From positions 1 through 64,000 of the forward strand of contig CAKRDZ010000010.1 in assembly GCA_934316845.1 (NCBI GenBank): 64,000 nt of DNA, in the 5' to 3' direction. The notes below the pieces were generated by a model. That model was not told where the DNA came from and did not search any database. It saw only the letters and a program-made list of their open reading frames with translations. This document shows positions 32,833-40,254 of the stretch, piece by piece. Position numbers and translations under genes: made by a program. This stretch comes from an uncultured Eubacterium sp. (lineage in GTDB: Bacteria > Bacillota > Clostridia > Lachnospirales > Lachnospiraceae). Position 1 is the stretch's first letter, and the number at the start of each line of letters is the position of its first letter.

Positions 32833-33995
32833 TAACAAACAACCACCTTTGCTCTTACAACGACACAGTCGCATGATGGAACCGTGATGGCAAACCGCTC
32901 TTTATAAGTTCCAATGTCTTTATGAGCAAAGCAGTCATAGAGAGAAAGTGCGACACCGGAAGCATAAGAAATACCGATGTCCCAAAACTGCAAAGTCAGT
33001 TCCCTGGCGGTGTCAGACAGATTAAATAGACCGATGGCAACATCTCCGTCTGTCAATGCTTTCACCAGTACAAACGCATCATTTTCATGGAACCACTGAG
33101 GCTCTACTTTTACACGGTAGGCACCGCGGGCTTCCGGATCCTGGTTGATCGCAAGAAGATCTTTATTTTGCAGAAGATTTCGCGTGAAATCATCGGCTTT
33201 TCGGATATCACAGCCAATCATAAGCGGAGATCCCATCATGCACCACAAAGCGAAATGAGTTTTATACTGGGTATCGGTGCAGCCACCAATGCTGCCGATA
33301 AAGTCGTCATTGCTCCCACCGTGCATACCTGTGACAAGCATATCCATATCATTATGACAATAATTTCCAGTAAAACATTCTTTATCAATCTGCGAAAGTG
33401 CAATTTTACAGATGGATTCCCAATTGTCCTGGATATCCGGAGTAGAGCGGTACGAGTGGGCGCCGGATTCGCGGATCCAATGCTGGACATCATCTTCTCC
33501 CCAGTTGCAGGCAGAAAAAAGGATATCACGACCGCAGTTTTTCAGGGCAAGACTCATACGTTTGTACAAGAGTTCGCCGGACATTTGGCGCGGTTTAAAA
33601 CAATAATCATATTTGAGATAATCGACGTCCCAGCCGGCAAACTGTGCGGCATCCTGAAATTCGTGTTCAAAACTTCCGGGATAACCGGCGCAGGTATGCG
33701 TGCCCGCGCAGGAATACATACCAAATTTCAATCCTTTTGCATGGATGTAATCGGCGACGGCTTTCATACCGTGTGGAAATTTTTTCGGATCAGCGACAAG
33801 ATTGCCGTCTTTGTCACGCTCGCGTAGACTCCAGCAGTCGTCGATTACAATATATTCGTAGCCGGCATCTTTATAGCCATTTTCGACAAAGCAGTCGGCA
33901 ACTTCTTTGATCAGCGTCTCATTAATATCCCACGTAAATGTGTTCCAGGAATTCCAGCCAAGAGCCGGAAGAAATCCTAATGTGTTATTGTTCAT
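32832..33995 (-). CDS. Alpha-galactosidase, GH27
   Basis: A 387-aa cytoplasmic glycosidase (no signal peptide) cleaving terminal alpha-galactose, for example from melibiose, raffinose or stachyose after import. Family features are ALGWNSWNTFTWDINE, YIVIDDCWSL, the nucleophile region VDYLKYDYC, the acid/base region SYRSTPDIQDNW, and NDMDMLVTGM with MGSPLMIGCDI. The start at 33995 has AAGGAGG 5 bases upstream. It lies 10 bases downstream of an AraC-family regulator on the same strand. Confidence 0.93.
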   Translation of the reverse strand: MNNNTLGFLPALGWNSWNTFTWDINETLIKEVADCFVENGYKDAGYEYIVIDDCWSLRERDKDGNLVADPKKFPHGMKAVADYIHAKGLKFGMYSCAGTHTCAGYPGSFEHEFQDAAQFAGWDVDYLKYDYCFKPRQMSGELLYKRMSLALKNCGRDILFSACNWGEDDVQHWIRESGAHSYRSTPDIQDNWESICKIALSQIDKECFTGNYCHNDMDMLVTGMHGGSNDDFIGSIGGCTDTQYKTHFALWCMMGSPLMIGCDIRKADDFTRNLLQNKDLLAINQDPEARGAYRVKVEPQWFHENDAFVLVKALTDGDVAIGLFNLSDTARELTLQFWDIGISYASGVALSLYDCFAHKDIGTYKERFAITVPSCDCVVVRAKVVVC

Positions 33996-34005
33996 AAGAA
34001 CCTCC

Positions 34006-34833
34006 TTATAGATTTTTTTTACGATATTCGCTCGGTGATAATCCCGTTTCTCTTTTAAAAAATTTTGAAAAAGAAAATGGGTCATTATAGCCGACAGAAT
34101 AGGCGACATTTTGCACAGAAATAGAACTGTCTTTGAGCAACTCTTTTGCTTTATTCATGCGGAAAGACAAAAGGTATTCCTGGGGTGTCATATCGGTTGC
34201 ATTTTTAAATAATTTACTAAGATAAGAGCGGTCTAAGCCGCAATGTTTGGCGATTTCACTGATACGAATAGGCTCGCTGTATTTTTGTGATATATAGTTG
34301 ATAACCTTGCGTAAATATTTTAAAGAGTTATCTATTTCAAAAGAGGATGCCTGCTTCGGAGTATCTTGTATCATGTATTCAAATAGAAGATAAAATTGTG
34401 ACATACAATAACAATTTTTGTCAGAATTTGTCAAAATATTATTGAGGCACACTCCGATGTTTAATCCGTTGGTAACGGGAGTAAAAACAGGATTTTCTTT
34501 CGTAATACCACATTTTGTCAGTAATTCTTCCACTTTATTTCCCTGAAACTGAATCCATATATAATTCCACGGTGTTTTGGCATCTGCTTCATAATATCCG
34601 AGCGTACCTGCCGGGATGACAAATGCCTGTTCCGCTGTCACAGGGTATTCCTGATCATTCATGTAGAGCGTTCCACTGCCCTCATAAATGTAATGCAGTA
34701 TATATAAATCACGTATGATGGGACCATATCCGTAAGAAGGATTACACTTTTGACAGCCGACCTCATAGAGACGCAGATCCTCATAAGAGTCAAAATTGAA
34801 AAAGTAAACTTCATCGTAAGTTCGGACAGCCAT
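34006..34833 (-). CDS. AraC-family transcriptional regulator of the GH27 operon
   Basis: A 275-aa protein. The N-terminal cupin-like sensor domain (LHYIYEGSGTLYMNDQEYPV, AFVIPAGTLGYYEAD) is followed by two C-terminal helix-turn-helix motifs (ISEIAKHCGLDRSYLSKLFK and VQNVAYSVGYNDPFSFSKFF) ending GLSPSEYRKKNL. This is the architecture of sugar-responsive activators such as RafR/MsmR. The start at 34833 has GGAGGG 6 bases upstream. Being in the same operon as the galactosidase, it likely controls it and itself in response to an alpha-galactoside. Confidence 0.9.
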   Translation of the reverse strand: MAVRTYDEVYFFNFDSYEDLRLYEVGCQKCNPSYGYGPIIRDLYILHYIYEGSGTLYMNDQEYPVTAEQAFVIPAGTLGYYEADAKTPWNYIWIQFQGNKVEELLTKCGITKENPVFTPVTNGLNIGVCLNNILTNSDKNCYCMSQFYLLFEYMIQDTPKQASSFEIDNSLKYLRKVINYISQKYSEPIRISEIAKHCGLDRSYLSKLFKNATDMTPQEYLLSFRMNKAKELLKDSSISVQNVAYSVGYNDPFSFSKFFKRETGLSPSEYRKKNL

Positions 34834-34867
34834 CGTAATCCCTCCTTGTAATGTCAATGTTGCATTA

Positions 34868-34897
34868 AGTGTACCATTGTGCAGGGTATCGTGTCAA
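34868..34897 (-). promoter_or_regulatory. Promoter of the AraC-GH27 operon
   Basis: TTGACA (34892-34897) and TACACT (34868-34873) on the minus strand are spaced by 18 bp, about 35 bp upstream of the regulator start. Confidence 0.6.
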
Positions 34898-35093
34898 GAA
34901 AATGGGATGGAAAAAAGCGTTGCTGATTCCCATCCCGGTTTTGGGTATGCTGTACGAGTATCGTATCGTTCATACTCGCTCCTTCTACTGTGGATGACTG
35001 TATATTATGCCTACGAAGGATATGAATACATCATAAAACAGAAGGAAAATAAATGCCATGTGTAAATGCAAAGTAAACATGGAAAAATGTGAA

Positions 35094-35141
35094 AAGTACC
35101 TAAAATAGGTACTTCCCAAAAGATGGAAAAGAGTGTATAAT
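35094..35141 (+). promoter_or_regulatory. Palindromic operator and promoter upstream of the LytTR regulator
   Basis: AAGTACCTA (35094-35102) and TAGGTACTT (35106-35114) form a perfect inverted repeat around AAA. A TATAAT lies at 35136-35141, and the matching -35 position (about 35113-35118) overlaps the palindrome's right arm. This suggests a repressor site. The rest of the 361-bp gap holds the AraC promoter and no convincing gene. Confidence 0.5.
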
Positions 35142-35194
35142 AAAATTAAAAGTGATGCAATAGTTACAACGTACGAGTGAGAAGGATGATTTGT

Positions 35195-35908
35195 ATGAAA
35201 ATTGCAATATGTGACGATGATAATGGAGCATGTCAGGAATTGAAGAAAATATTGAAAAATGTTTTGTATGAGAATTTTGACATACATATATATAATGAGG
35301 GAGAAGGGTTATTAAAAGATTTTTCCAATGGGTATATTTTCGATATCATTTATCTGGATATTGAACTGCCCAGACTAAATGGAGTGGAAGTTGGTCAAGT
35401 ATTGCGTGAACAAGTAGAAAAACAGAATCTGGATCTTATATTTATCTCACAGAAAAGCAGTTACTGTGAGCAGCTTTTTGATCTGGAGCCGAGAAGATTT
35501 TACCGCAAACCATTTGACCGGGAAAGAATCACAAGGGATTTAAAAATATTGCTCAAAGAACATACTGCGCACAGACAGAGTATATGGTATGAAGAAGATG
35601 GCAGAGAATACCGTCTGTTTTTGCAGGATGTTTTATATATGGAAGCAGAAAGTAAAAAAATAACAGTGTATGATAAAGAGGGAAACAAAATAGTCATAAA
35701 GAAGACGTTAAATGAGTGGGAGGAGGCTTTTAAAAAAGAACATTTTGTGCGGTGTCACAGATCATTTATTGTAAATTTGAATTATGTGAAAGCATTTTCG
35801 CGTAAAGAATTTGAAATGATCAATGGTGCAAAGGTACCGATCGGACGCAAGTATGAAAAAGCGACAAGAGAAATTTGGAACCTGCATAAGCTGGAGGAAG
35901 AAGAATGA
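35195..35908 (+). CDS. agrA: AgrA-like response regulator (LytTR)
   Basis: A 237-aa two-component regulator. The receiver domain begins MKIAICDDDNGACQEL with the acidic pocket (CDDD) and phospho-acceptor Asp in IIYLDIELPRLNG. The C-terminal LytTR DNA-binding domain has DVLYMEAESKKITVY and HFVRCHRSFIVNLNYVKAF. The start at 35195 has GAAGGA 8 bases upstream. The stop overlaps the kinase start (ATGA). It likely binds the paired TTGTCGTCT repeats upstream of agrD and agrB; that assignment is inference. Confidence 0.9.
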   Translation: MKIAICDDDNGACQELKKILKNVLYENFDIHIYNEGEGLLKDFSNGYIFDIIYLDIELPRLNGVEVGQVLREQVEKQNLDLIFISQKSSYCEQLFDLEPRRFYRKPFDRERITRDLKILLKEHTAHRQSIWYEEDGREYRLFLQDVLYMEAESKKITVYDKEGNKIVIKKTLNEWEEAFKKEHFVRCHRSFIVNLNYVKAFSRKEFEMINGAKVPIGRKYEKATREIWNLHKLEEEE

Positions 35909-37170
35909 TATTTGAGATAACGTTTATCATAGCGAGTTTATTTCAAACGTATATATTTTACCTGTTTGGTGCGTGTTTTTATAAAGAAAAGGCAGAAACG
36001 AAAAGGGTTCTTGGTGGATGTGCTGTCTTTTTTGTGGTAACAACGAGTACATATTTGATTTTTAATGTACCGCTTTTAAATTTGGTGTCTGCTTTAATAA
36101 GCGCTTTTTGTATGATTTATTATATTCATAGAGGAAAAATACAAAAAGCAATATTAGTTATGGTCTTAACTATGTGCATAATGGTTGTTTCTGAAACTGT
36201 ATTGGCAGTATGTGTCGGTGCAGTTAGAAGAAGTGCAATCCGACAAAACGGATATTATAATTCGGTCTTTGTTGCACTGCTTTTACCTATGATACAGTAT
36301 TTAATTGTTATGATTATAAGAAACTTTGCAAGTTTAAAAGACGATGAAATAATGTCTAAATCGTATTGGGTGATTACAATAGTTCTTCCACTTATTACGA
36401 CAACGTTTATTATTATTTTGTATACAGAAGCAATTATGCCATTGATTTTTTTGTTAATATGCGGGGTACTTTTGATAATAATAAATTTTATGACGATTTA
36501 TCTGTATGACAATACCATCCGAAATATGCAGGCGCGGAAAGAAAAGGAAGTTCTGGAAGTACAGAACCTTTGCCAGCAGAAGCAGGCAGAATCCATGCAA
36601 AATGTGATGGAGCAGATTCGTGGAGAACGCCATGACTTTTATAAACATCTTTCTTCTCTTCGGCAGATGCTTATACAGGAACAGTATCCAGGTGCGAGAA
36701 AATATGTTGATGAATTGTGTGAAGAAAGAAATGCCATCTCGGCAAAAATAATTGCCGATACCGGAAATTATACACTGGATAGTATATTGAATTACGAATA
36801 CGAGAGAGCAAAAGCATATGATATAGAGATTTCCTATGATTGTGAAATTCCGAAAGAACTGGAACTTTCGCCAAAAGATATGAGCATTATCCTGATGAAT
36901 CTTTTGGATAATGCGATTGAAGCTGTCCGCAAAGAAGAGGAAAAGAAGATTACGTGCAAAATCGTGTATCGGAAACCTCAGCTGCTGATCCGGGTAACGA
37001 ATCCATGTACCGGAGAAACGGGAACACTTGGTAAGACTACCAAAAAGAATGCGGTAGAACATGGATATGGATTAAAAAATGTTGAAAAAGTGACGGATCA
37101 ATATCTGGGAACGATGAAGGTAGAGAGGAAAAAGGATGAATTTGATGTCAAAATAGGGCTGAATTTATAA
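35905..37170 (+). CDS. agrC: AgrC-like sensor histidine kinase
   Basis: A 421-aa kinase. About six N-terminal membrane helices (residues 1-195) serve as peptide sensor. A dimerisation helix carries the phosphorylatable histidine in GERHDFYKHLSSLRQM, followed by a GHKL ATPase with ILMNLLDNAIEAV (N box) and VEHGYGLKNVEKV (G box). This is the HPK10 layout of AgrC. Its start overlaps the regulator gene. Its probable ligand is the cyclic peptide from agrD, 170 bp downstream. Confidence 0.9.
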   Translation: MIFEITFIIASLFQTYIFYLFGACFYKEKAETKRVLGGCAVFFVVTTSTYLIFNVPLLNLVSALISAFCMIYYIHRGKIQKAILVMVLTMCIMVVSETVLAVCVGAVRRSAIRQNGYYNSVFVALLLPMIQYLIVMIIRNFASLKDDEIMSKSYWVITIVLPLITTTFIIILYTEAIMPLIFLLICGVLLIIINFMTIYLYDNTIRNMQARKEKEVLEVQNLCQQKQAESMQNVMEQIRGERHDFYKHLSSLRQMLIQEQYPGARKYVDELCEERNAISAKIIADTGNYTLDSILNYEYERAKAYDIEISYDCEIPKELELSPKDMSIILMNLLDNAIEAVRKEEEKKITCKIVYRKPQLLIRVTNPCTGETGTLGKTTKKNAVEHGYGLKNVEKVTDQYLGTMKVERKKDEFDVKIGLNL

Positions 37171-37175
37171 AAATA

Positions 37176-37244
37176 TTGTCGTCTATCCTCAAATTGTTGT
37201 CGTCTGTCGCGATTTTCGTTTTTGGAAGAAATTTGTGATATACT
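37176..37244 (+). promoter_or_regulatory. LytTR-type binding repeats and promoter of agrD (copy 1)
   Basis: Two identical 9-mers, TTGTCGTCT, lie at 37176-37184 and 37197-37205, 21 bp apart start to start (12-bp gap), the spacing typical of LytTR dimers. A TATACT -10 is at 37239-37244 with no good -35, as expected for an activator-dependent promoter. The box region is almost identical to copy 2 at 39023. Confidence 0.8.
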
Positions 37245-37342
37245 GATGCATACACAGGTCATCCAACTTCGCCGGGTGATCTGGTATACTTCGGTATGTC
37301 ACATTTTTTTGGCGAAAAAAAGGAAAAGGAGGGACATAAAAC

Positions 37343-37501
37343 ATGAGAAAGGGACTGATCACAAAACTGATGGTGAGCCTGTCAACCGTGATGGCATCTT
37401 TGGCACTTGTAGTAATATCCGGATTGACAAATTCTACGTGTTTATATTTCCTGTACCAGCCGGAATTACCGGAAGGTGCGGAAAAACTGCGTCGTAGATA
37501 A
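37343..37501 (+). CDS. agrD: AgrD-like cyclic autoinducer peptide precursor
   Basis: A 52-aa precursor. An amphipathic N-terminal helix (MRKGLITKLMVSLSTVMASL) is followed by the peptide core TNSTCLYFL and an acidic/proline C-terminal recognition tail YQPELPEGAEKLRRR, matching the P-E-x-P pattern of AgrD. By analogy with S. aureus AIP, AgrB would form a five-residue thiolactone ring C-L-Y-F-L, preceded by a short exocyclic tail. AGGAGGG lies 9 bases upstream. It is not adjacent to a functional agrB, which is 1.7 kb away. Confidence 0.88.
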   Translation: MRKGLITKLMVSLSTVMASLALVVISGLTNSTCLYFLYQPELPEGAEKLRRR

Positions 37502-37502
37502 A

Positions 37503-37610
37503 GGGTAAAGCAGCTTGAAAAAAGACCGGTAACGGGCATGATAAGGTGTGGATTTTCAACTTAGGGATCCTTTTCATGCCTGTTTCCGGTCTTTTATGTG
37601 AAGTTAATAT
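37503..37610 (+). pseudogene. agrB relic downstream of agrD
   Basis: The sequence aligns with the intact agrB at 39185 in two blocks. Block one, AAGCAGCTTG to ATGATAAG, corresponds to the first roughly 15 codons. Block two, GGGATCC to TGTGAAG, corresponds to the LEILLMLVTGLICGV region. About 60 bases between them are deleted, the GTG start is GTA, and the frame stops early. It therefore derives from a second agrB. Confidence 0.75.
37520..37595 (+). terminator. Large terminator hairpin formed by the agrB relic
   Basis: Arms 37520-37546 and 37569-37595 are complementary over 27 positions with two mismatches and one G-U pair, ending in CTTTT. It should end the agrD transcript. The arms are the two agrB-derived blocks. 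Confidence 0.8.
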
Positions 37611-37638
37611 GACATAGTCTTTCATGATTTTCCTCTTA

Positions 37639-37667
37639 TTGACAAATTGGGAGAAGAGAGTTATTAT
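37639..37667 (+). promoter_or_regulatory. Promoter of the DUF285 surface-protein gene
   Basis: TTGACA (37639-37644) and TATTAT (37662-37667) are spaced by 17 bp, about 33 bp upstream of the start codon. Confidence 0.75.
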
Positions 37668-37699
37668 CTAAATACATTATATAATAAGGAGGGTCTTTT

Positions 37700-38986
37700 A
37701 TGATCAAATCAAAATCATTTGCAGTCATTTTGACTGCAGCACTCGTAACCGGTGTATTTGCGCCGGCGGCACAAAGCGAAGCAGCAAGTGTTAAACTGAA
37801 TAAGACGAAGTTAAGTCTTGTAAAAGGAAAGAGTACGATATTGAAGGTAAAAAGGGCAAAGAAAAAAGCTGTCTGGACAATCAGCAGTGGCAAAAAAGTG
37901 ATCAAATTGTCAGCAAAGAAAAAGGCAAGCGTTAAAGTGAAGGCTTTAAAAGCCGGTAAGGCAAAGGTTTCCTGTAAAGTTGGCAAGAAAAAGCTGATCT
38001 GTAAAGTGACGGTAACAGCAAAGCAGAAAGAAAATGCAGAACCAACCGTAACGCCGACAGTAGTACCGACGCAAAGCCCGGCGGTGACACCGAGCCAGAC
38101 ACCGAGCACAATGCCGAGCCAGACACCGGCAACAACACCGACAGCAAGTCCTGCAGTTACTCCAAGCGCGACACCGGTTGACATGAATGCGTATGAACTT
38201 AAGACGATCAATACACCGGGACCGGCAGCAGAGTATGATTGTTTGAAAGTAGAGACAGGACTGCATAAGTCGTATCTGAATCTGGGACATTTTATGCCGG
38301 GAGGTTCAATGGAAGAAGAGATGCAGTTTTTCGAAACAGGCATCTGGCGTGAAGATATTGAACAGATTACGATTTCCAAGTCTAAAGAAGTACCGGAGGG
38401 TGTACTTGGCAAATTTGACTTGTCCGAAAAACAAAACGGCAGTGTTATGGCATGGTATACCGATCAGGATGCGGATGGTAAATACGAGATGACGATCGGC
38501 CAGGATGGAGGAGTTGTAGCCAATCCAAATTCTTCCTATCTTTTCTGTCAGATTAAAAATAGTGAAAAGAAAGAAAATGGTGGGGAAGCATTCCTGCAGG
38601 GAATTGAGAATCTTGACACCTCTCATGTTGTAGATATGAGTCATATGTTTGAATATTCAAAAGACTTAAGAGAGCAGATAAATCTGGGAGATAGTTTTGA
38701 TACATCATCCGTAAAAGATATCTCACATATGTTTTCATGGTTTGGATATGCTAGGCTCAGAGAGTTGAATCTTGGGGACAAATTTACAGTATCTTCCATT
38801 GAAAATATGAAATCTGCATTTTACTATACCGGAGCCGGTGACTTAAAATGTATAGTAAAAGATGCAGACACAAAAGCCTGGTTTGATAAAAATGCAAGAA
38901 GTATGAGCTGGCATGTAGGCATTTTGGCTGGCTGGGAGTTTAATCCAGACAGCTTAAATGATATCGTAGTTGCAGAGAAAAAGTAA
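37700..38986 (+). CDS. Secreted Big2 / DUF285 (BspA-like) surface protein
   Basis: A 428-aa exported protein. The signal peptide (residues 1-29, ILTAALVTGVFAPAAQSEA) is followed by a Lys-rich Big2/Ig-like domain (LNKTKLSLVKGKSTILKVK, about 30-112), a Thr/Pro linker (TPTVVPTQSPAVTPSQTPS), and DUF285-type repeats (ENLDTSHVVDMSHMFEYSKD; FDTSSVKDISHMFSWF; FTVSSIENMKSAFYYTG). Such repeats occur in mycoplasma and gut-bacterial surface proteins. AAGGAGGG precedes the start. It lies between the two halves of the duplicated agr block, but has its own promoter. No membrane anchor or sortase motif is visible. Confidence 0.85.
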   Translation: MIKSKSFAVILTAALVTGVFAPAAQSEAASVKLNKTKLSLVKGKSTILKVKRAKKKAVWTISSGKKVIKLSAKKKASVKVKALKAGKAKVSCKVGKKKLICKVTVTAKQKENAEPTVTPTVVPTQSPAVTPSQTPSTMPSQTPATTPTASPAVTPSATPVDMNAYELKTINTPGPAAEYDCLKVETGLHKSYLNLGHFMPGGSMEEEMQFFETGIWREDIEQITISKSKEVPEGVLGKFDLSEKQNGSVMAWYTDQDADGKYEMTIGQDGGVVANPNSSYLFCQIKNSEKKENGGEAFLQGIENLDTSHVVDMSHMFEYSKDLREQINLGDSFDTSSVKDISHMFSWFGYARLRELNLGDKFTVSSIENMKSAFYYTGAGDLKCIVKDADTKAWFDKNARSMSWHVGILAGWEFNPDSLNDIVVAEKK

Positions 38987-39022
38987 ATTTTGTTGTCAAA
39001 AGATGACTGATTTTGTGGAAAG

Positions 39023-39091
39023 TTGTCGTCTATCCTCAAATTGTTGTCGTCTGTCGCAATTTTCGTTTTTGTATAAAAAATGTGATATACT
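39023..39091 (+). promoter_or_regulatory. LytTR-type binding repeats and promoter of agrB (copy 2)
   Basis: TTGTCGTCT at 39023-39031 and 39044-39052 again stand 21 bp apart, with TATACT at 39086-39091. The distance from the second repeat to the -10 is 42 bp in both copies. About 50 bases of the box region differ from copy 1 at only one position. Confidence 0.8.
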
Positions 39092-39137
39092 ATGTGTATG
39101 TCACATTTTTTTTGGCAAAATAAGGAAAAGGAGGGAC

Positions 39138-39188
39138 ATGATTATGAGTCGGAAAGTACACAAAAATTGTGTTGTAGTAATAGGGTGA
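39138..39188 (+). pseudogene. Internally deleted agrD, now a 16-codon leader
   Basis: A short frame, MIMSRKVHKNCVVVIG, uses the copy-2 GGAGGG ribosome site and stops in GTGA, overlapping the agrB start. Its 3' bases align with the end of the intact agrD, while the signal helix and peptide core are missing. It probably survives as a coupling leader for agrB translation. Confidence 0.65.
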
Positions 39189-39781
39189 AGCAGCTTGCGG
39201 AAAGAATGGTAAAGGGAATGATAAGATACGGAGCGGTTTCCGATACGGACAGGGAAATTTATGTGTTTGGAATCTATCAGACTATGATTTCCGGGCTGGA
39301 GATCCTTCTCATGCTCGTTACCGGTCTTATATGCGGAGTCGGATGGCAGTGCGTGGTATTTTTGCTTACGTTCATGCTGCTGCGCCGATATGCGGGAGGT
39401 TATCATGCATCGACACTGCTGCGGTGTGTACTGATGTCTTGGTGTATGGTATTTGGTGCCTGCATCTGGGCGAAATATATATTGCTCGACATAGGGACAC
39501 AGAGTATCGTACTGTTTCTGACCGGACTGGTAGTCTTTGTATTTGCGCCGGTTCAAGACTGCCATAAAAAATTGTATGACTATGAAATAAAAAAATATTG
39601 GAGGCGTTCTATCATAATCTGGAGTATCTATGTCATGAGTTATATATTTCTCTGGATTGGTAATTATCGCAGCTATGCGCAATGCATCGTGATCGGAAAT
39701 GTTATGGTTTCATTCGTAATAGCAATGGCGGCGCCATGGAAAAAAGCAAACAATATTTTGGGAAAGAAAAGGAAAATATGA
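39185..39781 (+). CDS. agrB: AgrB-like peptide-processing membrane protease
   Basis: A 198-aa membrane cysteine protease that cleaves AgrD and helps form the cyclic peptide. The N-terminus VKQLAERMVKGMIRYGAV leads to DREIYVFGIYQTM, then about five to six helices. The catalytic His and Cys lie in RRYAGGYHASTLLRC with the canonical seven-residue spacing. The start is GTG at 39185, coupled to the leader stop; ATG at 39206 is an alternative. The stop overlaps the next gene (ATGA). Its substrate is presumably the distant agrD at 37343. Confidence 0.9.
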   Translation: MKQLAERMVKGMIRYGAVSDTDREIYVFGIYQTMISGLEILLMLVTGLICGVGWQCVVFLLTFMLLRRYAGGYHASTLLRCVLMSWCMVFGACIWAKYILLDIGTQSIVLFLTGLVVFVFAPVQDCHKKLYDYEIKKYWRRSIIIWSIYVMSYIFLWIGNYRSYAQCIVIGNVMVSFVIAMAAPWKKANNILGKKRKI

Positions 39782-40158
39782 TGGAAATTAAACCACTTCA
39801 AAAGGTTACTTGGGACAAATGCAGCGATAATACAAAGTACATTACGGGAGTATATGAATATTTGCTTTCAGGAAAAGCGGTACAGGAAGAGAAGAAGGTT
39901 TTTTCAGATATAAAGAAATGTATAGACCATGGGTATGTTGTTTTATTTGGAAAAGACTGGGAAAAAGATTGGATGATCTACGGATATGACGAGGAAACAA
40001 ACCAGATTGTCTGGACGCCTTGTGATGAGGAATGCAGTGTCCGGGAAAGTTTGTTTCCTTTACTGGAAAGAGTGGGATTTTATGCAAATGGAGCGGAAGA
40101 AAGAGTTCTGCATCTGCGTCCGGTACGTGAATCCCCTTTTTATCCCAAAAGTCAATAA
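39778..40158 (+). CDS. Unknown protein translationally coupled to agrB
   Basis: A 126-aa soluble protein beginning MMEIKPLQKVTWDKCSDNTK, rich in aromatic and acidic residues (HGYVVLFGKDWEKDWMIYGY; VWTPCDEECSVRESLF). The start overlaps the agrB stop (ATGA). I do not recognise a family. The CDEEC motif and Trp content are notable. Its place in the quorum operon suggests that it is an accessory or output gene of the system. Confidence 0.75.
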   Translation: MMEIKPLQKVTWDKCSDNTKYITGVYEYLLSGKAVQEEKKVFSDIKKCIDHGYVVLFGKDWEKDWMIYGYDEETNQIVWTPCDEECSVRESLFPLLERVGFYANGAEERVLHLRPVRESPFYPKSQ

Positions 40159-40167
40159 AACATTCTC

Positions 40168-40240
40168 GTGACTTATTCCTCCATGTATGGTACAATAGAA
40201 CAAATATGCAAAGAAAAAGAAACGGCATCCCAGGATGCCG
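40168..40240 (+). promoter_or_regulatory. Promoter and leader hairpin of uracil permease gene
   Basis: GTGACT (40168-40173) and TACAAT (40191-40196) are spaced by 17 bp. CGGCATCC (40223-40230) and GGATGCCG (40233-40240) form a hairpin ending five bases before the ribosome site GGAGG, which could affect translation. Confidence 0.6.
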
Positions 40241-40254
40241 GAATGGAGGTATTC

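Noticed and set aside
34877..35065. 62-aa ORF, and an overlapping ORF starting at 34904, in the gap upstream of the LytTR gene
   Set aside because: Two hydrophobic fragments in different frames suggest at most a frameshifted small membrane protein; no ribosome site and overlap with the AraC promoter. Not enough support.
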